From an uncultured Eubacteriales bacterium (GTDB taxonomy: Bacteria > Bacillota > Clostridia > Peptostreptococcales > Anaerovoracaceae): DNA of 19,416 nucleotides. The stretch is from the NCBI GenBank assembly GCA_902772685.1, contig CACYBO010000133.1, positions 1 through 19,416 of the forward strand, read 5' to 3'. Both the position numbers and the translations under genes were made by a program. Of this stretch, positions 1 through 8,947 are shown one piece after another (the first letter of the stretch is position 1; each line of letters begins with the position of its first letter). Below the pieces are notes generated by a model. It searched no databases, was not told where the DNA came from, and worked only from the letters and a program-made list of their open reading frames with translations.

Positions 1-54
1 ACCGATAACTTTTATTTCCTGTAATGTATTGTCATTTGTTTCAAATTGTAACAT
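1..54 (-). CDS. ftsZ: Cell division protein FtsZ, N-terminal fragment (runs off the window)
   Basis: Only 18 codons lie in the window. They read MLQFETNDNTLQEIKVIG, which has the shape of a Firmicutes FtsZ N-terminus: a short acidic MLEFET-like start, then the first beta strand IKVIG that precedes the nucleotide-binding glycines. The ATG at 54 has a GGAGG on the minus strand at 67-63, 8 nt upstream, which fixes the start. FtsZ is the tubulin-like GTPase that forms the cytokinetic ring. It follows ftsQ directly with no ftsA between them. The identification rests on this short N-terminus together with the dcw context. Confidence 0.88.
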   Translation of the reverse strand, partial: MLQFETNDNTLQEIKVIG

Positions 55-92
55 CGAGGGTACCTCCGCATAATGTAGTTATATCTGATGCA

Positions 93-121
93 AGTATAGC
101 ATAGTTTTATTTTGGCGTAAA
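93..121 (-). promoter_or_regulatory. Putative sigma-A promoter for ftsZ
   Basis: On the minus strand TTTACG (121-116) and TATACT (98-93) are separated by 17 nt. They match the -35 and -10 consensus at 4 of 6 and 5 of 6 positions. The -35 lies in the last codons of ftsQ. The predicted start would give an ftsZ leader of roughly 30 nt with a GGAGG site. This would let ftsZ be expressed independently of the upstream cluster, as in many bacteria. It is a motif match only. Confidence 0.45.
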
Positions 122-916
122 GAAACAATAATCGTTGTTATAGACATTTATCGTGCCTTTTTCAACGTCTTTCTGGTACAGGTCGTATATGACCTTTTTG
201 AGTGTTCCTGACTGTATCGCGGACATAATATTGTCGTATTTTCCCGCGACTTTCAGCTCATCATATATATATGCTTCCGCCTTGCTGCCCTTGAATACGA
301 TCCGTTTGAAGAACAGATCGTTTTCGTCAGTTTTGTTTATCATTTCAAGAACCCTGTCCAGGGCTCCGGTCTCCTTAAGTTCTATGGTCTCTTTCTTCTC
401 GGCGTTTTTCACGGTTACGCCTTCGATGAGCGTTGCCATGTGTTCTTCTTTACTGATATCGAGCACCATCCCCTCGGAGTCTGTAATCACGAATTTCTCA
501 CCCATTTTGAACTGGGCCAGAAGGCTCCTCTCCTTGACGATGATCTCAACCTTATCCGGCAGCTTTCTGTTGACATTGACGCTCTCTATATACAGATTCT
601 TTTTGATCTTGTGCTGAACGAGCAACGGGTGCACGTCAAAAACACTGCCGCCTGTTTTAATACCTGACAGTTTGATGATTTCCTCGTCACCCACTTCTTC
701 ATTTCCTATCACGGCGATGCCGTTCACGTTGAAATAGTCCAGGTGGGCACAGACGACAGCTGCGGCAACCACAAGCAGCACAATGACCGCACGCAGAAGA
801 TAGTGCTTCTTTCTGTGCTTTCTCTTGTGCTTCTTTTCATGCTCCTGTTCACCGGCATGTTCCACATTCTGCTCAGTTTCAGTTGTCTCCTTTTCGGCAA
901 CCGGATTATCTGTCAA
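107..916 (-). CDS. ftsQ: Cell division protein FtsQ/DivIB
   Basis: This 269-residue bitopic membrane protein of the divisome works with FtsL and FtsB/DivIC to control septal peptidoglycan synthesis. The N-terminal cytoplasmic segment (about 1-39) is acidic and then very rich in Lys, His and Arg (KKHKRKHRKKH). One membrane segment follows (about 41-60). Next comes a POTRA-like domain starting at FNVNGIAVIGNEEV and containing PDKVEIIVKER, then a beta-rich C-terminal region. The start is TTG at 916-914: no in-frame ATG lies nearby and a GGAGG is 9 nt upstream. It overlaps the end of murG by 11 nt. The length fits DivIB. Gene position (after murG, before ftsZ) and the POTRA pattern make the call secure; the sequence itself is divergent, as is usual for this family. 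Confidence 0.88.
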   Translation of the reverse strand: MTDNPVAEKETTETEQNVEHAGEQEHEKKHKRKHRKKHYLLRAVIVLLVVAAAVVCAHLDYFNVNGIAVIGNEEVGDEEIIKLSGIKTGGSVFDVHPLLVQHKIKKNLYIESVNVNRKLPDKVEIIVKERSLLAQFKMGEKFVITDSEGMVLDISKEEHMATLIEGVTVKNAEKKETIELKETGALDRVLEMINKTDENDLFFKRIVFKGSKAEAYIYDELKVAGKYDNIMSAIQSGTLKKVIYDLYQKDVEKGTINVYNNDYCFFTPK

Positions 917-2018
917 GTCCCGTTTCCTCCAGAATCTTATCGCAAATTATTTCAGTCGCACGGTCCGGTCCGCACATACGGCTTGCCTTAGCCATATCCG
1001 CAAGTATTTCCGGACTGTCTTTTAATCTGATGATCTCCCCTATGAGTTTCTCATCCTCAAGGTCTTTCTCTTCGATGATTATCGCGCCGCCTGCTTCCGC
1101 CACCGCCAGTGCGTTGTAATACTGGTGATTTCCCGTCACGATCGGCGACGGAATAAATATCGCCGGTCTGCCGCTGACAGTCGTCTCCGCCACTGTCAGC
1201 GCTCCGCTCCTGCTGATGACCAGATCCGCAGCAGCGAGATACGTCGCCATATCATCAATGTATTCTATTATGCTGATGTTATCACCCGGTTCGAAGCCCT
1301 CTTCGCGGAAGGATTCCCTGATGCCGTCATAGTAGTAACTTCCGGCTCCCAGAATAATGTTGATATCCTGGCGCCCGCTCATTTCTTTTATGACGTTCAC
1401 CATGGCCTTGTTGATGCGTCCGGCCCCCTGGCTTCCGCCAAAGGCAAGCACAACAAATCTGTCGTCGCCGATTCCTAAAGCCCTGCGTGCTTCCGCCTTG
1501 TCTTTGTTCTTGAACTCGTCTCTGACAGGGTTACCGGAAACCACGAGCTTATCCTGATCCTTAAAATATTCCGCGGCCAGTGCAAAACCAAGAAACACTG
1601 CTTTTACATCCTTTTCCAGGAGTTTGTTCGTAACTCCGGGATAAGCATTCTGTTCATGGATAAACGTTGGTATTTTTGCCTTTTGCGCAGTCTTGACCAT
1701 AGGAGCGCTGGCATAGCCTCCTGTGCCCACGACGAAATCAGGCCTGAAGTCTTTGATGATTTTCTTAGCCTGACTGTTCCCCTTCATCAGTTTGCGGACC
1801 ACTTCCACATTTCTGACGAGATGCTTTCTGTCGAATCCTTCGACTGTAATCAGACGTATGTCATACCCTCTCTTGGGGACAAGTGTTTTTTCGAGTCCTC
1901 TCTCCGCGCCGACGAACAATATCTTCGCGTCCGGGTATCTCCTTTTGATTTCATCCGCTATGGCAATGGCAGGATAGATATGTCCGCCTGTGCCTCCCCC
2001 GGTCATGATCACTTTCAT
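906..2018 (-). CDS. murG: UDP-N-acetylglucosamine transferase MurG
   Basis: MurG adds GlcNAc from UDP-GlcNAc to lipid I on the inner face of the membrane, making lipid II. The 370-residue length is normal for this GT-B family 28 enzyme. The N-terminal glycine-rich loop GGGTGGHIYPA is at residues 7-17. Further family motifs are HEQNAYPGVTNK, GGSQGAGRIN at the start of the C-terminal domain, SRSGALTVAE in the UDP-GlcNAc site and NHQYYNA. The ATG at 2018 has AGGAG 7 nt upstream. It shares one base with the ftsW stop (TGATG), so the two genes are probably translationally coupled. No missing catalytic segment was seen. Confidence 0.97.
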   Translation of the reverse strand: MKVIMTGGGTGGHIYPAIAIADEIKRRYPDAKILFVGAERGLEKTLVPKRGYDIRLITVEGFDRKHLVRNVEVVRKLMKGNSQAKKIIKDFRPDFVVGTGGYASAPMVKTAQKAKIPTFIHEQNAYPGVTNKLLEKDVKAVFLGFALAAEYFKDQDKLVVSGNPVRDEFKNKDKAEARRALGIGDDRFVVLAFGGSQGAGRINKAMVNVIKEMSGRQDINIILGAGSYYYDGIRESFREEGFEPGDNISIIEYIDDMATYLAAADLVISRSGALTVAETTVSGRPAIFIPSPIVTGNHQYYNALAVAEAGGAIIIEEKDLEDEKLIGEIIRLKDSPEILADMAKASRMCGPDRATEIICDKILEETGLDR

Positions 2019-3205
2019 CAGTATTCTCCTGTCTCCGTAGCCGCCATTGCTTCAACTTCTTTGTTCGGAAGATGCCTCGATATATTGAGCACCACTCCGG
2101 ACATGAACATGAATATCATCAACGCATTTCCTCCATAACTTACAAACGGCAGATTCACGCCGGTTGCAGGCATGGATGACGTAACGACCAGCAGGTTGAG
2201 CACAACCTGAATCGCTACCATGAGAATTGTTCCCGATGCCAGCAGAAGTCCGAATTCATCCTTGCATCTGAGTGCAATGCTGGCTCCTCTCCATATAAAC
2301 AGCACATAGAGCACCATCAGAAAGAGGATTCCCAGATATCCTGTTTCCTCACCGATGATCGCCAGGATGAAGTCATTGTGCGGATAAGGCAGGTACAGAC
2401 TCTTCGTTACACTCTTGCCGAGTCCTACGCCAAACAGTCCGCCTGAACCGAGGGCCTGCAGGCCCTGCACGATCTGGTAACCGCTGGTCGCCTCATAATC
2501 GAACGGGTGTGTAAAGGTCATAAATCTTTCCTGCCAGTATCCTCCGACTCCCAGAATCAGAGCCATGATCCCGGCAACACCCGCGCCGGTCAGGAAGAAA
2601 ATGTAGATCCATCTCATTCCCGCCACGAGCATCATGACGAGAACAATGCCTACCAGCGTAATTGCTGTGGACAGATTCGGCTGCTTGACGATGAGCATTG
2701 CAAAGACTCCCGTCACCACGAGTATCGGAAGCATGCCCCGTGTGAATGACCTGATTTTCTTGGTGTTCTCCGAGCAGAACCAGGCGATGAAGAAGATCAT
2801 GCCCATCTTGGCAATCTCACCCGGCATGATGGAAATCGGACCAAGCCTGATCCATCTGGTGGCGTCATTGGCCTCCGATCCGAGAGGAGTAAGAACAAGC
2901 ACCAGAAGCATAAAGCAAATTCCCAGGAGCCCCAGAATCAGAACCTTATTGTTCCACTTTCTGTAATCCACAAGGATTCCGAAACACATAAGGACCAACC
3001 CGAGTACGACCCATATTCCATCACGGACGAGATAATAGAACGGATTCCCGTTCTCACTGATCGAAAAATAGTAGCTGGCGCTGAACACCATAATAAGCCC
3101 GTACACCGCCAGGGCTATGGTCACCGTCAGCATCATGAAATCCACTTCCTTGATCTGTTCAATAATCTGTATTTTATTTCTTTCGTTTAGAGTTTCTGAA
3201 CGCAT
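2018..3205 (-). CDS. ftsW: SEDS-family septal peptidoglycan polymerase FtsW (SpoVE-like)
   Basis: This 395-residue polytopic membrane protein of the SEDS family polymerises lipid II into glycan strands together with a class B PBP, here probably the product of 6940-8925. About ten hydrophobic segments can be seen. The family loop YPHNDFILAIIGEETGYLG carries the conserved extracytoplasmic Asp needed for polymerase activity. The C-terminal motif GVNLPFVSYGGNALMIF is typical. The annotated ATG lies 19 nt inside the end of murD and has only a distant GAGGAG. A second ATG at codon 24, just before the first membrane segment, also has an AAGGAAGTGG stretch upstream, so the start is uncertain. Sequence alone does not separate vegetative FtsW from the sporulation paralogue SpoVE. 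Confidence 0.95.
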   Translation of the reverse strand: MRSETLNERNKIQIIEQIKEVDFMMLTVTIALAVYGLIMVFSASYYFSISENGNPFYYLVRDGIWVVLGLVLMCFGILVDYRKWNNKVLILGLLGICFMLLVLVLTPLGSEANDATRWIRLGPISIMPGEIAKMGMIFFIAWFCSENTKKIRSFTRGMLPILVVTGVFAMLIVKQPNLSTAITLVGIVLVMMLVAGMRWIYIFFLTGAGVAGIMALILGVGGYWQERFMTFTHPFDYEATSGYQIVQGLQALGSGGLFGVGLGKSVTKSLYLPYPHNDFILAIIGEETGYLGILFLMVLYVLFIWRGASIALRCKDEFGLLLASGTILMVAIQVVLNLLVVTSSMPATGVNLPFVSYGGNALMIFMFMSGVVLNISRHLPNKEVEAMAATETGEY

Positions 3206-4542
3206 TCCTTGAAGTGATCTCCTCTTTGTTCGAAGTTATCATACATATCCCAGCTTGCGCACGCAGGTGAAAGCAGGACAACATCTCCGGGCTGGGCTTT
3301 TTCCCAAGCGGCCCTGACGCATCCTTCCATATCATCCGCAACTGTAATATTCGTGAATCCGGCAGCCTCCGCAGCAGCCTTGATCTTAGGAGCGGTTTTC
3401 CCCATGAGAACGAGTTCCTTTACTCTTCCCGGGAATACGCCTATGAATTCCTCATACGATGCGCCTTTATCATATCCGCCCGCTATGAGGATGATGTTTT
3501 CTTTCATCGCTTCGATCGCTTTGATCGCAGCGTCGGTGTTCGTGCCCTTAGAATCGTTTACGAATCTCACGCCGTCCTTCTCACCGCACAGCTCAATTCT
3601 ATGTTCAACACCAGCAAATGCTTTCATGGTCTTACCGATCACCTCCGGATCGATTCCTCCGAAGTAACAGACTGCCGCTGCCGCAAGGGCGTTTTCGAGA
3701 TTGTGCGTGCCCGGAATCTTCAGTTCATCCGTCCCGCAGATATCTATCTCTTCCCCTGCTTCATTTTTGATGACGATTCTTCCGGCCTTCACAAAGGCAC
3801 CGAATTCCAGTTCACACTTTCTGCTGAACGGCACGATTCTGGCGCGGTGTCCTTCTCTCTCCGCCAGTTCGAAGGATGCTTCATCATCATAGTTCAGTAC
3901 ACAGTACTGATCCTCGCTCTGGTTGGCGAAAATCCGCGCCTTAGCCCTTCCGTAGTTTTCCATGGTCTTGTGCCGGTCCATGTGATCCGGAGTCAGGTTG
4001 AGTATGGCTGAAACCACGGGCTGGAAATCCCTGACGGTCTCCAGCTGGAAACTGCTCACCTCTGTGATCATCCAGGTGTCCTCACCTGCGCTTAAAGCAT
4101 CCGCGGCAATCGCATTGCCGATATTGCCTCCGACGATCGTGTCCCTGCCTGAAGCCTTGTATATTTCACCCACCAGTGTTGTCGTGGTGGTCTTGCCGTT
4201 CGTTCCGGTGATGGCTACGAATCTGCCTTTGCAGAGTCTGTAAGCCAGTTCAAGTTCGCCTATGATTTCTGCGCCTGATGCCTTTGCATCTTCCACGAAT
4301 GAGAGTGTGGGCGGAACTCCCGGGGAAAGAACCAGCATATCGAAGCCTGACATATCTTCAGGAATGCAGCCAAGATACGCTGTCACACCTGAAGCCTTCA
4401 TTTCGTTTAAGAACTCCTCCTCAAAAGCTGACGCGTCCTTGCTGTCCTGAATGCTTACGACTGCGCCCTCTCTGATGAGCGCATCAGCAGCCGCTCTGCC
4501 TGATCTCCCCATTCCTACTATAAGTGCTTTTAGGTCTTTCAT
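3187..4542 (-). CDS. murD: UDP-N-acetylmuramoyl-L-alanine--D-glutamate ligase MurD
   Basis: MurD is the cytoplasmic ATP-dependent ligase that adds D-Glu to UDP-MurNAc-L-Ala. The 451 residues show the three Mur-ligase domains. An N-terminal Rossmann-like domain begins LKALIVGMGRSGRAA. The central ATPase domain has the P-loop AITGTNGKTTTT at about 109-120 and LNLTPDHMDRH. The C-terminal domain begins near the GVEHRIE motif and ends with LSPACASWDMYDNFEQRGD, the classic MurD signature. The ATG has AGGAG 7 nt upstream, and the gene starts 10 nt after mraY. It is intact and full length. Confidence 0.97.
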   Translation of the reverse strand: MKDLKALIVGMGRSGRAAADALIREGAVVSIQDSKDASAFEEEFLNEMKASGVTAYLGCIPEDMSGFDMLVLSPGVPPTLSFVEDAKASGAEIIGELELAYRLCKGRFVAITGTNGKTTTTTLVGEIYKASGRDTIVGGNIGNAIAADALSAGEDTWMITEVSSFQLETVRDFQPVVSAILNLTPDHMDRHKTMENYGRAKARIFANQSEDQYCVLNYDDEASFELAEREGHRARIVPFSRKCELEFGAFVKAGRIVIKNEAGEEIDICGTDELKIPGTHNLENALAAAAVCYFGGIDPEVIGKTMKAFAGVEHRIELCGEKDGVRFVNDSKGTNTDAAIKAIEAMKENIILIAGGYDKGASYEEFIGVFPGRVKELVLMGKTAPKIKAAAEAAGFTNITVADDMEGCVRAAWEKAQPGDVVLLSPACASWDMYDNFEQRGDHFKECVQKL

Positions 4543-4552
4543 TATCTATCTC

Positions 4553-5557
4553 CTATATCATCAGCGCTGCAACTGCGCAGCATACGAAAGTAAATGCCCA
4601 GAACATCTTAACGACTGAAGTCTCTTTCATTCCGCACATCTCGAAATGATGATGAATCGGTGCCATCTTGAATATTCTCTTGCCGTGAGTCAGTTTGAAG
4701 TACGTTACCTGCAGGACCACCGAAAGCGCTTCGATAACGTATACGAGTCCTGCGACAATCAGCAGCAATTCCAGTTTCATAACGATCGCCGCCGCTACGA
4801 CTCCGCCGCCGAGTGCAAGGGATCCCGTGTCTCCCATAAACACTTTAGCCGGATTCTTGTTGAACACAAGAAATCCAAGACACCCTCCGGCAAGCGCGGC
4901 GAAGAAGAATGTTTCGGATGCGTTTCCTATGAATGCTCCGTATTTGATGAACGCGCCGCCCATAAATCCTGCGTAGGTGAAGAACAGCGCCACCAGAGTA
5001 GTCACTCCCGCAGCCAGTCCGTCCAAACCGTCTGTCAGATTCACCGCATTTGTCATCGCCAATACCGCAAAGGCAACAAAGACATAGTACCAAACGCCGA
5101 AATCAATAAATACATCTGCGATCGGAATGAAGACACTTGTTCCAAATGCGGAATATCTGGCGAAGAAGATCGCGAACGCTATTGCTATAATCATCTGCAG
5201 TGCGAATTTCTGCTTTGCAGTAAGTCCTTCGTTCTCCTTCTTGATGACTTTTCTGTAGTCGTCGATAAATCCTATCATTCCATAGCCGGCGAATACAAGC
5301 AGAATCAGCAGTTCGTCTCCGAGGGTTCCGCCGAATGCCACTGCGCCGATGAGTCCCATCAGGCATGTGGAAATGATGATACTGATGCCTCCCATGCTCG
5401 GCGTTCCCGCCTTGGAGTAGTGGGATTTAAGTCCTTCTTCCCGGATGTTCTGCCCCGCTTTCCGTCTCAGGACAGGTATCTCAGCCCAGGTAAGTATCAC
5501 TGAAAAAATGAATGTTGCTGCTATTATTATTAAAATGTGTATCGCATGTATATTCAT
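4553..5557 (-). CDS. mraY: Phospho-N-acetylmuramoyl-pentapeptide transferase MraY
   Basis: MraY is the integral membrane enzyme that transfers phospho-MurNAc-pentapeptide to undecaprenyl phosphate, forming lipid I. The 334 residues are mostly hydrophobic and fit about ten membrane helices. Signatures in order are SMGGISI near the N-terminus, the catalytic Asp pair in FIDDYRK, NAVNLTDGLDGLAAG, the metal-site Asp in FMGDTGSLALGG, and the C-terminal PIHHHFEMCG loop. The ATG overlaps the murF stop by 4 nt (ATGA) with a GAGGG nearby, so translation is probably coupled. All recognised active-site residues are present. Confidence 0.97.
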   Translation of the reverse strand: MNIHAIHILIIIAATFIFSVILTWAEIPVLRRKAGQNIREEGLKSHYSKAGTPSMGGISIIISTCLMGLIGAVAFGGTLGDELLILLVFAGYGMIGFIDDYRKVIKKENEGLTAKQKFALQMIIAIAFAIFFARYSAFGTSVFIPIADVFIDFGVWYYVFVAFAVLAMTNAVNLTDGLDGLAAGVTTLVALFFTYAGFMGGAFIKYGAFIGNASETFFFAALAGGCLGFLVFNKNPAKVFMGDTGSLALGGGVVAAAIVMKLELLLIVAGLVYVIEALSVVLQVTYFKLTHGKRIFKMAPIHHHFEMCGMKETSVVKMFWAFTFVCCAVAALMI

Positions 5558-6930
5558 AACACCCTCAGCCTGTCTACTATTTCTTCAAGATGCATCCCTC
5601 TGGAGGCTTTAACGAGAACGAGGTCACCCGGTTTGATGTGATCATGGATCACGTTCAAAAAAGTTTCCTTATCCGGGAAGTGAGTCCCGTTTCCGCCTTC
5701 CGCTATGTTCTCCGCAAGATCACCAATGGTCAGGAGGCTGTCGACGCCCAGTTTTGCCGCATGCTCTCCTACCTTGCGGTGAAGCTGCGCTTCATCAGGT
5801 CCAAGTTCAAACATATCGCCCAGGATGGCCACTCTGCGCTCCCCCTTGCTCTTTGACAGAACATCGAGTGCGCTCATCATGGAATCCGGATTCGCGTTAT
5901 ATGTGTCGTCAATGATTCTGACGTTAACACCTTCGATCAGCCTCAGCCTGCTGCCTGTGAGTTCCGCCTTTTTCAGGCCTTCAGCCCCTTCCCGAATGCT
6001 GACGCCGAACTGCCTTCCGACAGCGAGTGCAATCGCCGCATTGACAGCATTGTGGGCTCCGGCCGTCGGAAGTTCTATGCCGGTCTTTTCTCTATGCCCG
6101 TTCTCCTCATATTCGATATTGAATCGAATCCCTTCGATGCCGTTATCTTCAACCTCGGAGATGCGCAGGTCGGCGTTTTCACCTTTACCAACTTCAATCT
6201 GCGCGTAGTTACCGGCGGTCCTCGCTTTTGTCAGGAACTCGTCGTCCCCTGCAAAAACCAGTGTGCCGCCGTCTTTTGCAGGCAGGATGTTCTTCGCGAT
6301 CTCCATCTTCGCCCGGAAGATGCCTTCCCTGCTCCCCAGTTTCTCCATATGGGCGATGCCTATATTGGTAATGACTCCTATCTCAGGTTTTACGATACCG
6401 CTCAGGTATTCGATCTCCCCGAAGGCGTCCATTCCCATCTCCAGAACCGCTGCTTCTATATTTTCATCGAACTGGAATACTGAAAGCGGAATTCCTATGT
6501 TGTTATTGTAGTTTTTCAGATTTCTCCCGCAGTTGTATTTCTCACTGAGGACAAAGTAGATCATGTCCCTTGTGGATGTCTTCCCTACGCTTCCCGTAAC
6601 GGCCGCGCGTCTGATGTTGAGACTGTCCAGATACCAGGAAGCGATTTTCCCCATGGCCTCTATGGTGTCATCGACCAGTATCACATTCACGTCTGCGTCT
6701 TTCGGACACTCCTCCGCATTTGATATCAGGAGCGCCGGGCATCCGCCTTCGATAACCTGGGAGATGAACCTGTGTCCGTCGTGGTTTTCGCCTTTCACGG
6801 CCACGAACATATCATCTGGGCCCACCTCTCTGGAATCATGCTTTATCCCTGTTATAGACCTCCTGCTGCCGCATACTATCAGTTTGCCGCCTGAGGCTTT
6901 TGCAATCTGTTCTATATCCGTCTTTTTCAT
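5554..6930 (-). CDS. murF: UDP-N-acetylmuramoyl-tripeptide--D-alanyl-D-alanine ligase MurF
   Basis: MurF joins D-Ala-D-Ala to the UDP-MurNAc-tripeptide, completing the pentapeptide precursor. In the 458 residues the Mur-ligase P-loop appears as AVTGSVGKTSTRD (near 110). It is followed by the family motifs VLEMGMDAFGEIEYL, ITNIGIAHMEKLGS, AGAHNAVNAAIALAVG and DDTYNANPDSMMSAL. The DDTYNANP motif and the short N-terminal domain separate MurF from MurE, which would show its own substrate-recognition motif. Only 9 nt separate it from the PBP stop, and its ribosome binding site is weak, so expression probably depends on upstream translation. murE normally sits between the PBP gene and this gene and is absent here. 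Confidence 0.95.
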   Translation of the reverse strand: MKKTDIEQIAKASGGKLIVCGSRRSITGIKHDSREVGPDDMFVAVKGENHDGHRFISQVIEGGCPALLISNAEECPKDADVNVILVDDTIEAMGKIASWYLDSLNIRRAAVTGSVGKTSTRDMIYFVLSEKYNCGRNLKNYNNNIGIPLSVFQFDENIEAAVLEMGMDAFGEIEYLSGIVKPEIGVITNIGIAHMEKLGSREGIFRAKMEIAKNILPAKDGGTLVFAGDDEFLTKARTAGNYAQIEVGKGENADLRISEVEDNGIEGIRFNIEYEENGHREKTGIELPTAGAHNAVNAAIALAVGRQFGVSIREGAEGLKKAELTGSRLRLIEGVNVRIIDDTYNANPDSMMSALDVLSKSKGERRVAILGDMFELGPDEAQLHRKVGEHAAKLGVDSLLTIGDLAENIAEGGNGTHFPDKETFLNVIHDHIKPGDLVLVKASRGMHLEEIVDRLRVL

Positions 6931-6939
6931 TGTTCTTTA

Positions 6940-8925
6940 TCAGTTGCTCCTGTAGAGGAATACCTTGGTGCCTTTTTTGACTGTGCTGCCCGCTGTAGGA
7001 TACTGTTTCACGACTACGAAGTCCTCCTCACCGCTTTCGCTCATGTCATATCCCAGATCCTCTCCGGCGAGAATTCCTATGGCGTCTTCGGCCGACTGTC
7101 CAACAACATCAGGAACATCGACCTTCTCGCCTTCATCGTCGTTATCCGCATCGTCCGGCTGTATGTTGAGGTACTTGAGAGATTTGCCTAGTATCTCGCT
7201 GACTGCAGGACCGGCCGTCAGACTTCCGTAGTGGGCGCCCTTAGGGCTGTCCGCTATAACGAGGACGGTAAGTTTCGGGTCCGTCATCGGCGCCATGCCG
7301 AGACAGGATGAATAGGTGTAATCACTATATCCGCCTTTGACAGCCTTGTTTGCCGTTCCTGTCTTGCCTCCGACCTTGTAGCCCTTGACTGCGGCAGTGC
7401 CTCCGCCGCCTTCTTCAACGACATATTCCATGATTCCGCAGAGCTCGTCCGCCGTTTTCTTGGATACAGTCTTTCTGACTACTTCGGGCTTTATTTCAAT
7501 CGTCTCGCCCGTCGTTTTATCCGTTATCGCTTTGACGAGGCGCGGCTTCATCAGTTTGCCGTCATTGCCAAGGGATGAAACGGCTGTAACCAGCTGGATC
7601 GGGGTCACTGCGACACCCTGTCCGAAGCCCAGCGTGGCGACCCCTACGGGACCTGCTGATTCCTCATCCTGAAGAAGTGCCGTTCCTTCCGCAGGGAAAT
7701 CTATGCCCGTTGTTCCTGTAATTCCAAAGTTGTCGAGATAATCGTAATACTTGGAAATGCCGACATCCGTCGCAAGTTTGATAAATACCGGGTTGCATGA
7801 ATTACCAACAGCCTGTGTCAGGTTCTGTGTTCCGTGCCCGCCCGTATTCCAGCAGTGAATCGTTTCGCCGGCGACTGTTACTGCTCCGCCGCAGTAGAAT
7901 GTACTGTCAAGACTTGCCACATCCTCTTCGAGTGCGATTGATGTCGTCAGCAGCTTGAATACAGAACCGGGTTCGTAAACGTCACATATGATCGGATTTC
8001 TCCACATCTTGCTCAGGTAGTCGGACTGTTCCTGCTGGGACATGCTCTTGAATTTCGACTTTTCGCTGTCAGACGCAGGCACATACGGATTGTTCGGGTC
8101 GAATGTCGGCGTCTGTGCCATTGCGAGGATATTGCCGGTCTCTGTCTCCATGACCACCGCGAACACTCTGTCTGACCTGGTCTTTCTCTGCACCTTCTGA
8201 ATCGCAGTCTCTGTGTAGCTCTGTACGACCAGATCTATTGTCGTTGTGATGTCACAGCCATTCTCGGCTTCATAGTATCTTTCGTTTTCAGGCGAGTATG
8301 ACAGTTCCTCACCGTTTGTATCAGTATAATTTACGATTCTTCCCGAAATTCCGCTCAGATAGTTGTTGTACTCCAGTTCAAGACCTGACTGCCCGGTGTT
8401 CTCGTCATTGACCATCCCCATGACGTTCGCCGCAAGGGTTCCGTTAGGATATTCCCTCTTGGTTGCCGGCAGGACTGTCACGCCGGCAAGTTTCAGATTC
8501 CTGATCTTATCGGCATCATCCTTAATGAGTCCCTTCGCCAAAATCACCTGACCGCTTTCCTTGTTGATCTGTGATTTTACATCATCTGAATCCTTATCCA
8601 GAACTTTTGCAAGCTTTTTTGCAGTGGTGTTGATGAGTTTTTTACGTTCTGTCTTTGTATCATATTTTCCGATTTCGGCAGGATAAACATAGACATCGTA
8701 GCACTTGACGCTCTGTGCCAGCTTCTCGCCGTTGCAGTCGTAGATCGTGCCCCTTTCGGCTTCGACGGTAATATCCGTCGTCTGCTGTGATAAGGCTCTC
8801 TCCTTATATTCTTCCCCCTTGACGAGCTGAATGTATCCGACTCTCAGGGCAGCGATAAGCAGCAGCGCAAACACTAAGATTAGTACGATTATGAGGTTTT
8901 TTCTGCTTCTGATGGTTGATGGCAT
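6940..8925 (-). CDS. Class B penicillin-binding protein with one PASTA domain (FtsI/SpoVD type)
   Basis: This septal transpeptidase crosslinks new glycan strands and is expected to partner FtsW. The 661 residues begin with a short basic cytoplasmic tail and one membrane anchor (about 10-30). The pedestal domain starts at ERGTIYD. The transpeptidase domain has the nucleophile box SVFK (Ser321, Lys324), SCN (Ser376, Asn378) and KTGT (Lys521). The last 60 residues (about 602-661) form a single PASTA domain beginning VDVPDVVGQSAEDA. One C-terminal PASTA domain resembles Bacillus SpoVD, whereas vegetative PBP2B-type proteins often have two. This gene may be the only dcw class B PBP and serve vegetative division, so no symbol is assigned. 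Its ATG has GGAG 14 nt upstream, rather far. The gene sits behind a terminator-like hairpin. Confidence 0.95.
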   Translation of the reverse strand: MPSTIRSRKNLIIVLILVFALLLIAALRVGYIQLVKGEEYKERALSQQTTDITVEAERGTIYDCNGEKLAQSVKCYDVYVYPAEIGKYDTKTERKKLINTTAKKLAKVLDKDSDDVKSQINKESGQVILAKGLIKDDADKIRNLKLAGVTVLPATKREYPNGTLAANVMGMVNDENTGQSGLELEYNNYLSGISGRIVNYTDTNGEELSYSPENERYYEAENGCDITTTIDLVVQSYTETAIQKVQRKTRSDRVFAVVMETETGNILAMAQTPTFDPNNPYVPASDSEKSKFKSMSQQEQSDYLSKMWRNPIICDVYEPGSVFKLLTTSIALEEDVASLDSTFYCGGAVTVAGETIHCWNTGGHGTQNLTQAVGNSCNPVFIKLATDVGISKYYDYLDNFGITGTTGIDFPAEGTALLQDEESAGPVGVATLGFGQGVAVTPIQLVTAVSSLGNDGKLMKPRLVKAITDKTTGETIEIKPEVVRKTVSKKTADELCGIMEYVVEEGGGGTAAVKGYKVGGKTGTANKAVKGGYSDYTYSSCLGMAPMTDPKLTVLVIADSPKGAHYGSLTAGPAVSEILGKSLKYLNIQPDDADNDDEGEKVDVPDVVGQSAEDAIGILAGEDLGYDMSESGEEDFVVVKQYPTAGSTVKKGTKVFLYRSN

Positions 8926-8947
8926 GTCTGCTTTTCTTTCTCCAGTT

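Noticed and set aside
4646..5503. Long plus-strand open frame of 285 codons opposite mraY
   Set aside because: It lies entirely antisense to a well-supported mraY. Its translation is rich in His, Cys, Ser and Arg with no domain, and no ribosome binding site was seen, so it is a shadow frame.
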